8,743 nt of DNA, taken from NCBI GenBank assembly GCA_030621805.1, contig JAUXGY010000056.1:1-8743 (forward strand), written 5' to 3'. The notes beneath the pieces were generated by a model. It did not search any database. It was not told the DNA's origin and worked only from the letters and a program-made list of their open reading frames with translations. The position numbers and the translations under genes were made by a program. Shown here in pieces: positions 1 through 6,410 of this stretch. Source of the stretch: Kiritimatiellales bacterium. Its GTDB lineage: Bacteria > Verrucomicrobiota > Kiritimatiellia > Kiritimatiellales > Pontiellaceae. Every line of letters starts with the position of its first letter. Position 1 is the stretch's first letter.

Positions 1-1
1 A

Positions 2-811
2 AACCTCTCCACCTGCAAATCGCCGCAGCAAATGATGGGTGCGATGGTCAAAACCTACTACGCCCAAAAACTCGGCAAGAAACCCGAAGAAATGTTCATG
101 GTTTCCGTCATGCCCTGCACCGCCAAAAAGTTCGAGGCCGCACGCGCAGAGATGAATGCCAGCGGTGTGCAGGACGTCGATGTTGTGCTCACCACCCGCG
201 AGCTTGGAAAAATGATCACCCAGTCCGGCATCGACTTCCAAGCCTTGGAAGATTCCGAAATGGATGCACCACTTGGCCTTGGCTCCGGTGCCGCAGACAT
301 CTTCGCCAACACCGGCGGAGTGATGGAAGCCGCGCTGCGCACCGCCTACGAGCTGGTCACCGGACGCGAGCTACCCTTCGACAATCTACACGTCACGCCC
401 GTTGTCGGATTGGAGGGAATTAAGGAAGCCGAAATCACCATCGAAGGCACCGTGCCCGAATGGAGCTTCCTCGAAGGCGTCACCGCAAAAGTCGCCGTGG
501 TTCACACCCTTGGAAAGGCTCGCGAACTCGTCGAAAAAATCCGCGCCGGCGAAGCTGAATACCACTTCATCGAAGTGATGACCTGCCCCGGCGGCTGCAT
601 TGGGGGAGGGGGACAGCCCCGCATTACCACCGATGCCGTCCGCAAGGCCCGCATCGCCGCCATCTACGCCGAGGACGAAGGCAAGACCCTGCGCAAATCG
701 CACGACAACCCTGCCATCGCCACCGTCTACAAAGAATTCCTCGGCGCGCCCCTCGGTCCCCTCTCCCACGAACTCCTCCACACCAAGTATGAGGAGAAAG
801 AACGGATTTAA
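2..811 (+). CDS. [FeFe] hydrogenase, catalytic H-cluster domain, 3' part (5' end outside window)
   Basis: This is the C-terminal 269 residues of an iron-only hydrogenase, which interconverts protons and H2. The frame is open from base 2, so the start lies upstream of the window. Visible family signatures are NLSTCKSPQQM (residues 1-11), MPCTAKKFE with Cys39, and EVMTCPGGC with Cys195 and Cys199 followed by IGGGGQP. In known enzymes these three cysteines, with one from an upstream TSCCP motif not seen here, hold the [4Fe-4S]-2Fe H-cluster. The tail, with RKSHDNP, EFLGAPLG and HELLHTKYEE, is the small-subunit-like C-terminal region. All visible ligands are intact, so an active enzyme is expected. 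The family points to fermentative or anaerobic metabolism. It could be the catalytic subunit of a multimeric NADH/ferredoxin bifurcating enzyme or a stand-alone one; the missing N-terminal iron-sulfur domains and upstream genes would decide. No clear terminator follows. Confidence 0.95.
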   Translation, partial: NLSTCKSPQQMMGAMVKTYYAQKLGKKPEEMFMVSVMPCTAKKFEAARAEMNASGVQDVDVVLTTRELGKMITQSGIDFQALEDSEMDAPLGLGSGAADIFANTGGVMEAALRTAYELVTGRELPFDNLHVTPVVGLEGIKEAEITIEGTVPEWSFLEGVTAKVAVVHTLGKARELVEKIRAGEAEYHFIEVMTCPGGCIGGGGQPRITTDAVRKARIAAIYAEDEGKTLRKSHDNPAIATVYKEFLGAPLGPLSHELLHTKYEEKERI

Positions 812-873
812 TTTTGACCGCCCATGTGCGTAGCGATTGATCATTTGCGCCGTAAATAACGAAGTGGTTCCTA

Positions 874-909
874 TGATTCTGAATCAGGCTGGGGGCAAAT
901 TATTTTGCC
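874..909. repeat. Two adjacent short palindromes
   Basis: TGATTC-T-GAATCA at 874-886 is a perfect 6-bp inverted repeat around one base. GGCAAA-TTAT-TTTGCC at 894-909 is a perfect 6-bp stem with a 4-base loop. Short AT-centred GGCAAA/TTTGCC-type palindromes resemble dispersed intergenic repeats of planctomycete and verrucomicrobial genomes; that comparison is from memory. They follow the hydrogenase stop by about 60-100 bases and could also affect its mRNA 3' end, but there is no T-run of a classical terminator. Confidence 0.4.
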
Positions 910-1035
910 ACTCAATTATTCTTCCCGCGCTTTCATGTAGAATCTTTCCTTCTTCGCGACCTTGCGCCTTCGCAGTCGCTCTCTCCCTTTTTCGGGGCAG
1001 GAGATTGTAAACTTGGGTAACCCGAATCCGGCTGA

Positions 1036-1067
1036 CCATAGGCAGGAATAGAAACTTTTCACGGGGA
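1036..1067 (+). repeat. Dispersed element, copy 1
   Basis: This 32-base segment begins CCATAGGCAG and runs through AAACTT to a GGGGA end. It aligns with 3068-3098 in the same orientation: the first ten bases are identical and most of the rest matches with small gaps. It lies in non-coding DNA here. It may belong to a genome-wide intergenic repeat family, but only two copies are visible. Confidence 0.4.
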
Positions 1068-1148
1068 GGGCGTTCGGGAAATAGCGGTCGCCTCCATGTA
1101 GCCGTGATCTATAATCTAATCGTTATACGCATTTCCCAACCCTCCATT

Positions 1149-1253
1149 TCAATTAGCTATTTCCTGTAATAGACCAGCAGCGTTATCTAGCATTTCGAGA
1201 ACGGTTGCAATCCGACTGAACCCTTTCATCAAGGAGAGTGGACTGATGGGCAT
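1149..1253 (-). CDS. Possible 34-residue peptide (doubtful)
   Basis: The ATG on the minus strand is preceded by AGGAAG with about 6 bases of spacing. The peptide begins MPISPLSLMKGFSR and continues as a predicted amphipathic helix (IATVLEMLDNAAGLLQEIAN) to a TGA stop. The composition looks protein-like, but the ORF is short and overlaps the start of the opposite-strand ORF at 1246, so at most one is likely real. It may be the remnant of a longer, decayed helical protein. No family is recognised. Confidence 0.2.
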   Translation of the reverse strand: MPISPLSLMKGFSRIATVLEMLDNAAGLLQEIAN

Positions 1254-1470
1254 TTTCTACTTCCTGAGTGTTCGCCTTGGTCAGGGAATGAGGCTTGAAA
1301 TCCTCGCCGTCCACATCATCACCGCATCGAAACGCTTCTACAGGTCAACCGAGTTCTGTTACTACGCCCTGGCCGATGGTGTCGGGGCATTGCTCTCGCT
1401 AATCAGCCCTAAAAAAGGGAAGCCTCTTCCTAAAAATGAATCCCAAAATCTACGGTCAGTTTTGGGCTGA
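1246..1470 (+). CDS. Possible 74-residue hypothetical protein (doubtful)
   Basis: The ATG is preceded by AAGGAG at 1231-1236 with about 9 bases of spacing, a good ribosome-binding site. The product begins MGIFYFLSVRLGQG. It has moderately hydrophobic stretches at the N-terminus and near residues 42-56, and a lysine/proline-rich end. I recognise no family and no motif. The inverted repeat CCCAAAA/TTTTGGG falls in its last codons. It is isolated between the hydrogenase and the protease gene and could be spurious or a relic. Confidence 0.2.
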   Translation: MGIFYFLSVRLGQGMRLEILAVHIITASKRFYRSTEFCYYALADGVGALLSLISPKKGKPLPKNESQNLRSVLG

Positions 1471-1615
1471 AATAATGGAAATTGCCCTATTGAATTACAC
1501 CTCTATATCTGATACTAGAATCAAGTGAAGGATCAAAGTTAGATAAAAAACGACTGCTCACCGCTTCTAATGGTGAAAGGTCATCTCCCAAAAATCTCAT
1601 TCCACAAGGAAAATC

Positions 1616-3010
1616 ATGAAACCATCAAGTTCCACCATGTCCCGTTATGCTGTTATAGCACTGTCCCTTCTCGCTCTCGCTCCTCTGTCCGCCGAGGCCA
1701 AGGAGGAGAAAGAAAAGGCTGCGGAATCATTGCATACCTACTTACAGCAGCACTCCGCTGGAATGCCGTTATCAAAGGATTTGCGGGGCGTTCTGTACAT
1801 TGCCAAAGGTAGTATTAACGGTGTCGATGCCACCTTCCTGCTCGATACCGGATCGCCGTCTTCGATGTTCGATGTCGGTAGCGTAAAAAAGTTCAAGCTT
1901 GAGATGCGCAAACTCGATAAAAAAGCCAAGGGCATCGCCGGGGAAGGGAACATCTATATGATGGAACTCAAGGACTTTAAGATCGGCCCGCATATTATGA
2001 TCGGCGATCAGTCCGTCCGGGCGGTTAAATTGAATAAGGACGCCGATGGCTTAATTGGCCAGGGTCTTCTCAAAGGAATACACGGGGTGCTCGATTTCTC
2101 CACCGACCGCCTCTGCTACCCCGTCAACGGGAAACCGATTGATCTCGCCACACAGGCGGAGAAATTTAAGGCCACAAAGGTCTCGCTTAAAGAAACCCCT
2201 AAGGGGCACCAGATCATCGAGTGCGTGATCAACGGGCACCCTGCCCGTATGATCCTCGACACGGGGGCCCAGCAATCCGTAGTTGACGCTGCGTTCGCCG
2301 CAAAATGCGGTATCAAGGCCTACGACACCCCGGTTACTGTAGCTGGGGTCGGCGGCAAATTGAAACCAACCCAGATCGGCTCCATTGCTAAACTCTCGGT
2401 CGGAAAATTTTCTCTCGAACGCTTTCCTGCCCTGGTGATGGATCTCGGGCACCTCAGCAATGGCGGTAAAGATTTCGACGGGATCCTCGGTCCGGAACTC
2501 CTGCACGCCAGCGGATGCATCTATGACATCGGCGCTCGCGCCCTTTATTTCGACTCCGGAACCTCGGAAACCGGGGACATCAGCATACTGCCCGGTGAAT
2601 TCCCAATGGACGACGACGCTCTGCGGAAGAAAATCGCGGACAACGAGTTGGTCGCGGAGTGCAAGATGGCGGGTCTGGCTCGCACAAGTGCCAAAACAAC
2701 CATCAATGGGAAGGAATACGTGTTGGCGATGTTCACCCTTAAAATCGAACGTTTGATCAAAGCAAACGATGACGGAGCGATCAAGGCGGGCAGTGAAGTG
2801 GAGTGTCTCGTGCTGGTTCCGCAACGTCCAGATCTAGCTGAGTTCCTGAAGTTTTTTTCCGCAAGAAACCCCCAAAAAGTGCTCTTTTTCAACCCATCCT
2901 TGAAAGACCGCCCAGTCGGGGAATATCCGGTGTATGATGATGCCATCTTCACCGCCGGAACCTTGCGCACCATGCACTTGAAGCGAGCGATGGGTAAAGA
3001 TTTCGAATAG
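1616..3010 (+). CDS. Secreted protein with two retropepsin-like aspartic protease units
   Basis: This 464-residue protein has an N-terminal signal peptide (hydrophobic core about 11-24, likely cleavage after AEA at 26-28), so it should act in the periplasm or outside the cell. Two retropepsin-like units follow. Unit one (about 58-180) has the catalytic motif D77-T-G-S and a later DGLIGQGLL near 144. Unit two (about 195-315) has D215-T-G-A and D288-GILGPELL. Each unit thus has the catalytic Asp-Thr/Ser-Gly and the hydrophobic-hydrophobic-Gly motif of the family. Retropepsins act as dimers with one Asp per monomer, so the two units may form one active site within the chain; that is inference. 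Residues about 316-464 match no domain I know and look beta-rich. AAGGA lies 5-6 bases before the ATG and supports this start; Met8 is the alternative. It appears monocistronic. Substrate unknown. Confidence 0.85.
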   Translation: MKPSSSTMSRYAVIALSLLALAPLSAEAKEEKEKAAESLHTYLQQHSAGMPLSKDLRGVLYIAKGSINGVDATFLLDTGSPSSMFDVGSVKKFKLEMRKLDKKAKGIAGEGNIYMMELKDFKIGPHIMIGDQSVRAVKLNKDADGLIGQGLLKGIHGVLDFSTDRLCYPVNGKPIDLATQAEKFKATKVSLKETPKGHQIIECVINGHPARMILDTGAQQSVVDAAFAAKCGIKAYDTPVTVAGVGGKLKPTQIGSIAKLSVGKFSLERFPALVMDLGHLSNGGKDFDGILGPELLHASGCIYDIGARALYFDSGTSETGDISILPGEFPMDDDALRKKIADNELVAECKMAGLARTSAKTTINGKEYVLAMFTLKIERLIKANDDGAIKAGSEVECLVLVPQRPDLAEFLKFFSARNPQKVLFFNPSLKDRPVGEYPVYDDAIFTAGTLRTMHLKRAMGKDFE

Positions 3011-3067
3011 TCGCTGAAATGTGGATGGAGATGAATGATTCCATGGCAGCTCGGAATAGCACCTTCT

Positions 3068-3098
3068 CCATAGGCAGAACTATAAACTTCTACAGGGA
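3068..3098 (+). repeat. Dispersed element, copy 2
   Basis: This segment begins CCATAGGCAG and ends ACAGGGA, matching 1036-1067 in the same orientation. It overlaps the stop and last two codons of the minus-strand gene ending at 3090, so that gene's end may have been shaped by the element. Confidence 0.4.
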
Positions 3099-3326
3099 TC
3101 CCACGAATTCGCTGAACTCTTCTGGGGTAAGATCATCGAGGGCGCAGCCACGGCTTTCAAGTTGGATCTCTATTTTCTGGATGAGTTGTTGAATATATTC
3201 ATGGCTCTGCTCGGAGCCCATGAGGACATCGTAGTTTTCACCGTTGGTGATGCGGACGTGGCCGTCGTCGGCATCAAAACCGACACCAAGTAATCGTATG
3301 ATTTTCTTTCGTTTTTGTTGGGTCAT
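3090..3326 (-). CDS. Small conserved-looking protein of unknown function, 78 residues
   Basis: The product starts MTQQKRKKIIRLLG, continues with an acidic GVGFDADDGHVRIT segment, then GSEQSHEYIQQLIQ and a charged helix, and ends in LTPEEFSEFVGSL. It has no signal peptide or membrane segment and is probably cytosolic. Its balanced charged composition and good codon usage suggest a real gene. The segment around DGHVRIT-GENYDVLMGSE resembles a small uncharacterised family I vaguely recall from PVC bacteria, but I cannot name it. The ATG has no clear Shine-Dalgarno sequence. The gene is convergent with the protease gene (79 bases apart) and divergent from the tRNA gene. Confidence 0.7.
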   Translation of the reverse strand: MTQQKRKKIIRLLGVGFDADDGHVRITNGENYDVLMGSEQSHEYIQQLIQKIEIQLESRGCALDDLTPEEFSEFVGSL

Positions 3327-3387
3327 TTTTTGACTAAACCTGCTTGATCCGGCTAGTTAATTATGAGTAATTATGCGACCTCATTCC

Positions 3388-3461
3388 TGCCGAATGGTGT
3401 AACGGTAGCACTAGTGACTCTGACTCACTTAGTCTAGGTTCGAATCCTAGTTCGGCAACCA
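3388..3461 (+). tRNA. tRNA-Gln (anticodon CTG)
   Basis: A complete cloverleaf is readable. The acceptor stem TGCCGAA pairs with TTCGGCA (3451-3457), followed by discriminator A and an encoded CCA. The D stem is GTGT/GCAC and the anticodon stem AGTGA/TCACT. The 7-base loop CTCTGAC carries anticodon CTG at 3420-3422, reading CAG. The variable region is TAGT, and the T arm is CTAGG-TTCGAAT-CCTAG. The weak T1-A72 first pair is typical of glutamine tRNAs and is recognised by glutaminyl-tRNA synthetase. A short T-run (CTTTTTT) follows directly and may help end transcription. Confidence 0.96.
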
Positions 3462-3561
3462 CTTTTTTCCCATTGGAAGGATGGAATCATGGATTTTATA
3501 AACATTGGGGGAAAACTTCTGAAAAAACCCATCAATCCAAATATCCACTAATACATTTCCC

Positions 3562-4656
3562 TTAGTTCACGCGAATCGGCATGATGACATAAAGGAAAGG
3601 GACGTTGGATTTAATCACGCCGGGGCTTAGCTCGTCGGAGAGTTCGAGGTAGATCTCATCGCTGTCGAGATGCTTGAGCGGAGCCATCATGAAGGCGGGG
3701 TTAAAGGCGATGGTAATGTCCTTTCCTGAATACTTGACGGGAACACTTTCACGGGCTTCACCCACTTCCGGAGAGGAGGTGAGGAGCTCGATGCGGTTTT
3801 CGGTGATGGAAACCTTTACGGAAGCGGCCTGGTCGTCGAGCATAAGCGATACACGGCGCACGGCATCGTGGAGCGTTTCACGATCGATCGCAATACGCTC
3901 TTCACATTGGGAGGGTATGACCTGTCGATAGTTGGGGTAGGTTCCATCCACAAGCTTCGAGATGATGAAAATGTTTCCGAATTCGAAGGCGACCTGTGTG
4001 GCGGACATTTTAATGCTTGCTTCGCCTTCATCCTCAAGGGTTTTTATCAACTCGGCGATGGTTTTGGTGGGCACGACAATGTCGAGCTCGGCGTCTTCGG
4101 GAATATCTATTTCCTGTTCAACCAAGGCAAGACGACGGCCATCGGTACAGACAACGGTGAGCTTGTTGTCGCGGAAGACCATCAGGGATCCATTCAAAAT
4201 CGCCCGGGATTCGTCCGTAGAGGCCGCGTAGGAGGTTTTCTGAAGGAGACCCTTCAATGTTCCTTGCTGTAGCTGATAGGAGAAACTCTCTTCGAATGAG
4301 GGCATGGGTGGAAAGTCGTCCTGCGAGAGGCCTTCGAGCTTAAAGTTGGCGGCACCGGAGGAGATCTCGGCGACATCGTTGTCGGTAACTTTAATATCAA
4401 CTTGGTGACTGGGAAGCTCACGGCAGATGCTGAAGAAACGCCGGGCGGGGAGGGTGGTTGCGCCGGGCTCGGAAACATCAGCCTTCAGGGTGGTGCGCAC
4501 GCTGACCTCTTGGTCGGTGGTGGTGAGCGTCAGCTTTCCATCGCCTGCTTCGAGCAGCACGTTTGAAAGAATCGGCAAAACGGGGCGCTGGGGGACAATG
4601 GACTGCACTTTTTGCAAGGCCTCTAGGATGTGATCCTTCTCGATGCTGAACTTCAT
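3562..4656 (-). CDS. dnaN: DNA polymerase III subunit beta (sliding clamp)
   Basis: DnaN forms a ring-shaped homodimer that encircles DNA and tethers the replicative polymerase and other replication and repair proteins. The 364-residue length fits the family (366 in E. coli). Family features seen: MKFSIEKDHILEALQKVQ at the start, RPVLPILSNVLLEA, the LPARRFFSICRELP segment, DGRRLALVEQEI, VDGTYPNYRQVIP, and the conserved end PFLYVIMPIRVN. All three clamp domains appear present. The longest ORF opens two codons earlier with TTG, but the Shine-Dalgarno AGGAGG (4664-4669) lies only 1 base from that codon and 7 from the ATG at 4656, so the ATG is chosen. It lies downstream of dnaA in the same direction, across the probable oriC. 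Confidence 0.98.
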   Translation of the reverse strand: MKFSIEKDHILEALQKVQSIVPQRPVLPILSNVLLEAGDGKLTLTTTDQEVSVRTTLKADVSEPGATTLPARRFFSICRELPSHQVDIKVTDNDVAEISSGAANFKLEGLSQDDFPPMPSFEESFSYQLQQGTLKGLLQKTSYAASTDESRAILNGSLMVFRDNKLTVVCTDGRRLALVEQEIDIPEDAELDIVVPTKTIAELIKTLEDEGEASIKMSATQVAFEFGNIFIISKLVDGTYPNYRQVIPSQCEERIAIDRETLHDAVRRVSLMLDDQAASVKVSITENRIELLTSSPEVGEARESVPVKYSGKDITIAFNPAFMMAPLKHLDSDEIYLELSDELSPGVIKSNVPFLYVIMPIRVN

Positions 4657-4669
4657 TAACAAGCCTCCT

Positions 4670-4713
4670 ATTATATAACTATACTCTATTTATAAATTCA
4701 CTATTATTAGTAG
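4670..4713 (-). other. Putative duplex-unwinding element with DnaA-trio-like repeats
   Basis: Read 3' to 5' on the plus strand from 4713, the bases run GAT-GAT-TAT-TAT. The first two triplets fit the DnaA-trio rule (G/A, A, T/A); the next two keep only the central A. They begin two bases from the box at 4716-4724 and lead into an almost pure A/T tract reaching to the dnaN Shine-Dalgarno. The order box, trios, AT-rich DNA matches the basal unwinding system described in Bacillus subtilis. Confidence 0.5.
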
Positions 4714-4715
4714 TC

Positions 4716-4724
4716 TGTGAATAA
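4716..4724 (-). promoter_or_regulatory. DnaA box TTATTCACA
   Basis: An exact match to the TTATNCACA consensus on the minus strand. It is the only perfect consensus site I found in the window and sits directly beside the trio-like repeats. Confidence 0.7.
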
Positions 4725-4791
4725 CCGTTCCGAACCCTACATATTCTCTGTAACCCCGTCACCTGTAAAAGCTTGAAAAAAACAATAAACC

Positions 4792-4800
4792 TGTTGATAA
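4792..4800 (-). promoter_or_regulatory. Variant DnaA box TTATCAACA
   Basis: It differs from TTATCCACA only at position 6 (A for C), has the same orientation as the box at 4716, and is followed by GG, as are the sites at 4881 and 6422. Confidence 0.5.
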
Positions 4801-4880
4801 ACTGAGCATAAAAACGACGGCCTGTGGGCAACTCGGAGTTATTGGAATGATCATCAGAAACTACACAGGTTACTACGGGT

Positions 4881-4889
4881 TTATTAACA
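4881..4889 (+). promoter_or_regulatory. Variant DnaA box TTATTAACA
   Basis: Identical to the two sites at 6411 and 6422 upstream of dnaA and followed by GG. It is on the plus strand, facing the minus-strand boxes nearer dnaN. Confidence 0.5.
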
Positions 4890-4911
4890 GGTTGGAGGAG
4901 GCATTTAGGAA

Positions 4912-4935
4912 TTTAAAAAAAAGTTTTTTCTTAAA
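4912..4935. repeat. AT-only palindrome downstream of dnaA
   Basis: TTTAA plus an A-run is mirrored across one G by a T-run and TTAAA, with a single mismatch. It lies about 57 bases past the dnaA stop. It could end the dnaA transcript, though the stem has almost no G/C, or be a second easily melted element of the origin. Confidence 0.35.
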
Positions 4936-4992
4936 GGGTGGTCTTTCCATTAGGCAAACCGAAGGTTCTTTTATAGGGATAGAAAAAGGGGA

Positions 4993-6372
4993 CTATTGTA
5001 CAGCCTTGGCGCAGTTTTTGGTCACCTTGTCCTTAAGGATGGCGATGGTCTGCTGGAGGACTCGGTCGGCCTTGGCCTTTTCGGAGACTTGGTCGTGGGC
5101 ATAGAGGATGGTTGCATGGTTGCGACTAAATGCCTCGCCAATTACAGGGAACGACTGGGGCGTCATGGTCCGTGAAAGATGCATGGCAATTTGTCGTGGC
5201 CAGGCAATATCCCTTGAACGTTTCTTTCCAAGGATGTCGGAGTGGCGCAGGTCAAAGTGCTCGGCTACGGTGCGCTGGATGATATCGACGTTGATGATGG
5301 CCTGCGATTCTTTGTCGAGCAGGTCGCGAAGTAACTCGTCGATTTTGGCGATGTCTACATGCTGGTTGGTGAGCGAAATATAGGAGGCCACGCGGATTAA
5401 TGCACCTTCGAGGCTGCGGATATTAGAGGAGATGCGTTCTGCGAGATAGTCAATCAGTTCACGGTCGATGCTGAGGTTCAGAAGTTCGGCTTTTTTGCGT
5501 AAGATGGCCGTGCGCGTTTCTACATCGGGTTTACCAAGTTCAGTAACAAGCCCCCACTCGAAACGAGAGATCAAGCGTGGGGCAAGTCCGGCCATTTCGC
5601 TCGGGGTGCGATCGGAAGTAAGCACAATTTGTTTATGGCTTTCGAATAGGGCGTTAAAGGTGTGGAAAAACTCTTCTTGAAGTCGATGCTTGCCATCGAG
5701 GAACTGAATATCGTCAATCAGCAGCATATCAATCTTGCGGTATTTTTTGCGGAAAGCCGAGACGCTGTTGTTTTGGAGCGCTTCGATATATTCATTGGTA
5801 AAGGATTCGCAGGTGATATAACAAATTTTTGTGCGCGGTTTTTTGGAGGCGACATGGTTTCCGATCGCCTGCATCAAGTGGGTCTTTCCGAGGCCGACGC
5901 CGCCGTAGAGGAAAAGAGGATTATAAGTGCGCGAAGGCGAGTTGGATGCGGCCATTGCCGCCGCGTGGGCAAATTGGTTGGATGGGCCGACTACATAGGC
6001 GTCGAACGTATAGTTTGGGTTTAGATTATGGGTGGGTTTTTTGTGACCAAATCCTAGACCGGGAATTGAAATAGATGCATGAGGCTCTGGTTCCGGCTCG
6101 TTCTTCATCTCAGCAAAGCAGACCGAATCGACCTCCAGCGAAATATCCAGCTCCTTGCCGCTAACAATCATCACCGCTTTGCGGATCATAGGAAAATAGT
6201 TTTCCTCCAGCCAGTCCTTATAGAAGTCGTTAGCCACTGCAAGTCGCATGGTGCTTGAGGAAATCTCCTGACATTTGATCACCGCAATCCAACGATCATA
6301 GACATCGCCCGAAAGAACGCCCTTGAGCTGTTTACACGCCTCTTCCCAAATATTGTTCTCTTCGCTGTTCAT
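4993..6372 (-). CDS. dnaA: Chromosomal replication initiator protein DnaA
   Basis: DnaA binds DnaA boxes, assembles an ATP-dependent filament, opens oriC and recruits the helicase. The 459-residue chain has all four domains. Domain I (about 1-80, IWEEACKQLKGVL...) is followed by a short linker and the AAA+ domain with Walker A GGVGLGKT (157-164, Lys163), Walker B LLIDDIQF (Asp220, Asp221), the sensor region LTSDRTPSEMAGL...SRFEWGL, and sensor 2 SNIRSLEGAL. The C-terminal DNA-binding domain has the signature region RQIAMHLSRTM...IGEAF followed by S416-RNHATILYA. E. coli has GGRDHTTVLHA there, so N418 and A420 replace the DNA-contacting D433 and T435, and one residue is missing. The ORF continues 27 codons upstream, but those codons are made of the box repeats; MNSEENNIWEEAC at 6372 matches the family start and has AAGGGA just before it. 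Confidence 0.97.
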   Translation of the reverse strand: MNSEENNIWEEACKQLKGVLSGDVYDRWIAVIKCQEISSSTMRLAVANDFYKDWLEENYFPMIRKAVMIVSGKELDISLEVDSVCFAEMKNEPEPEPHASISIPGLGFGHKKPTHNLNPNYTFDAYVVGPSNQFAHAAAMAASNSPSRTYNPLFLYGGVGLGKTHLMQAIGNHVASKKPRTKICYITCESFTNEYIEALQNNSVSAFRKKYRKIDMLLIDDIQFLDGKHRLQEEFFHTFNALFESHKQIVLTSDRTPSEMAGLAPRLISRFEWGLVTELGKPDVETRTAILRKKAELLNLSIDRELIDYLAERISSNIRSLEGALIRVASYISLTNQHVDIAKIDELLRDLLDKESQAIINVDIIQRTVAEHFDLRHSDILGKKRSRDIAWPRQIAMHLSRTMTPQSFPVIGEAFSRNHATILYAHDQVSEKAKADRVLQQTIAILKDKVTKNCAKAVQ

Positions 6373-6410
6373 TTCCCTTAAAATCAATCCCCTTAACAGG
6401 TATCCCCAGC

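Larger units (their letters stand above)
812..1615. other. 804-base stretch without a confident gene
   Basis: No gene is convincing between the hydrogenase and the protease gene. The first part holds two short palindromes (874-886 and 894-909). Positions 1036-1067 hold an element that recurs near 3068. Two small overlapping ORFs on opposite strands (1149-1253 minus and 1246-1470 plus) each have a purine-rich ribosome-binding-like sequence. A weak stem, CCCAAAA against TTTTGGG, lies at about 1442-1468. The leader of the protease gene occupies about 1471-1615. The stretch may be decayed coding DNA plus dispersed repeats; nothing links it to a mobile element. Confidence 0.6.
4657..4992. other. 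oriC: Probable origin of replication (oriC) between dnaA and dnaN
   Basis: This 336-base AT-rich gap separates dnaA and dnaN, the commonest site of bacterial oriC. On the minus strand it has a consensus DnaA box TTATTCACA (4716-4724) followed after two bases by trinucleotides and an AT-rich tract up to the dnaN ribosome-binding site. Further box-like sites are TTATCAACA (minus, 4792-4800), TTGCCCACA (minus, 4823-4831, two mismatches) and TTATTAACA (plus, 4881-4889). A nearly perfect AT-only palindrome lies at 4912-4935. Box density and position support the call; function is inferred. Confidence 0.75.

Noticed and set aside
386..844. 152-codon minus-strand ORF opposite the hydrogenase
   Set aside because: It overlaps the fully conserved H-cluster domain and has a low-complexity Gly/Asp/Phe-rich composition typical of antisense translation.
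1490..1518. Promoter for the protease gene (TTGAAT, 17 bases, TACTAG)
   Set aside because: The -10 matches the consensus at only three of six positions; not strong enough to list as a feature.
2051..2824. 257-codon minus-strand ORF inside the protease gene
   Set aside because: It is the antisense shadow of the protease frame, whose signal peptide and two DTG motifs are clear; the antisense product has no recognisable family.
3868..4272. 134-codon plus-strand ORF within dnaN
   Set aside because: It is antisense to conserved clamp sequence and has no ribosome-binding site or family match.
4847..5104. 85-codon plus-strand ORF starting in the dnaA-dnaN gap
   Set aside because: It runs through the origin box at 4881, the AT palindrome and the antisense of the DnaA C-terminus, with no recognisable protein features.
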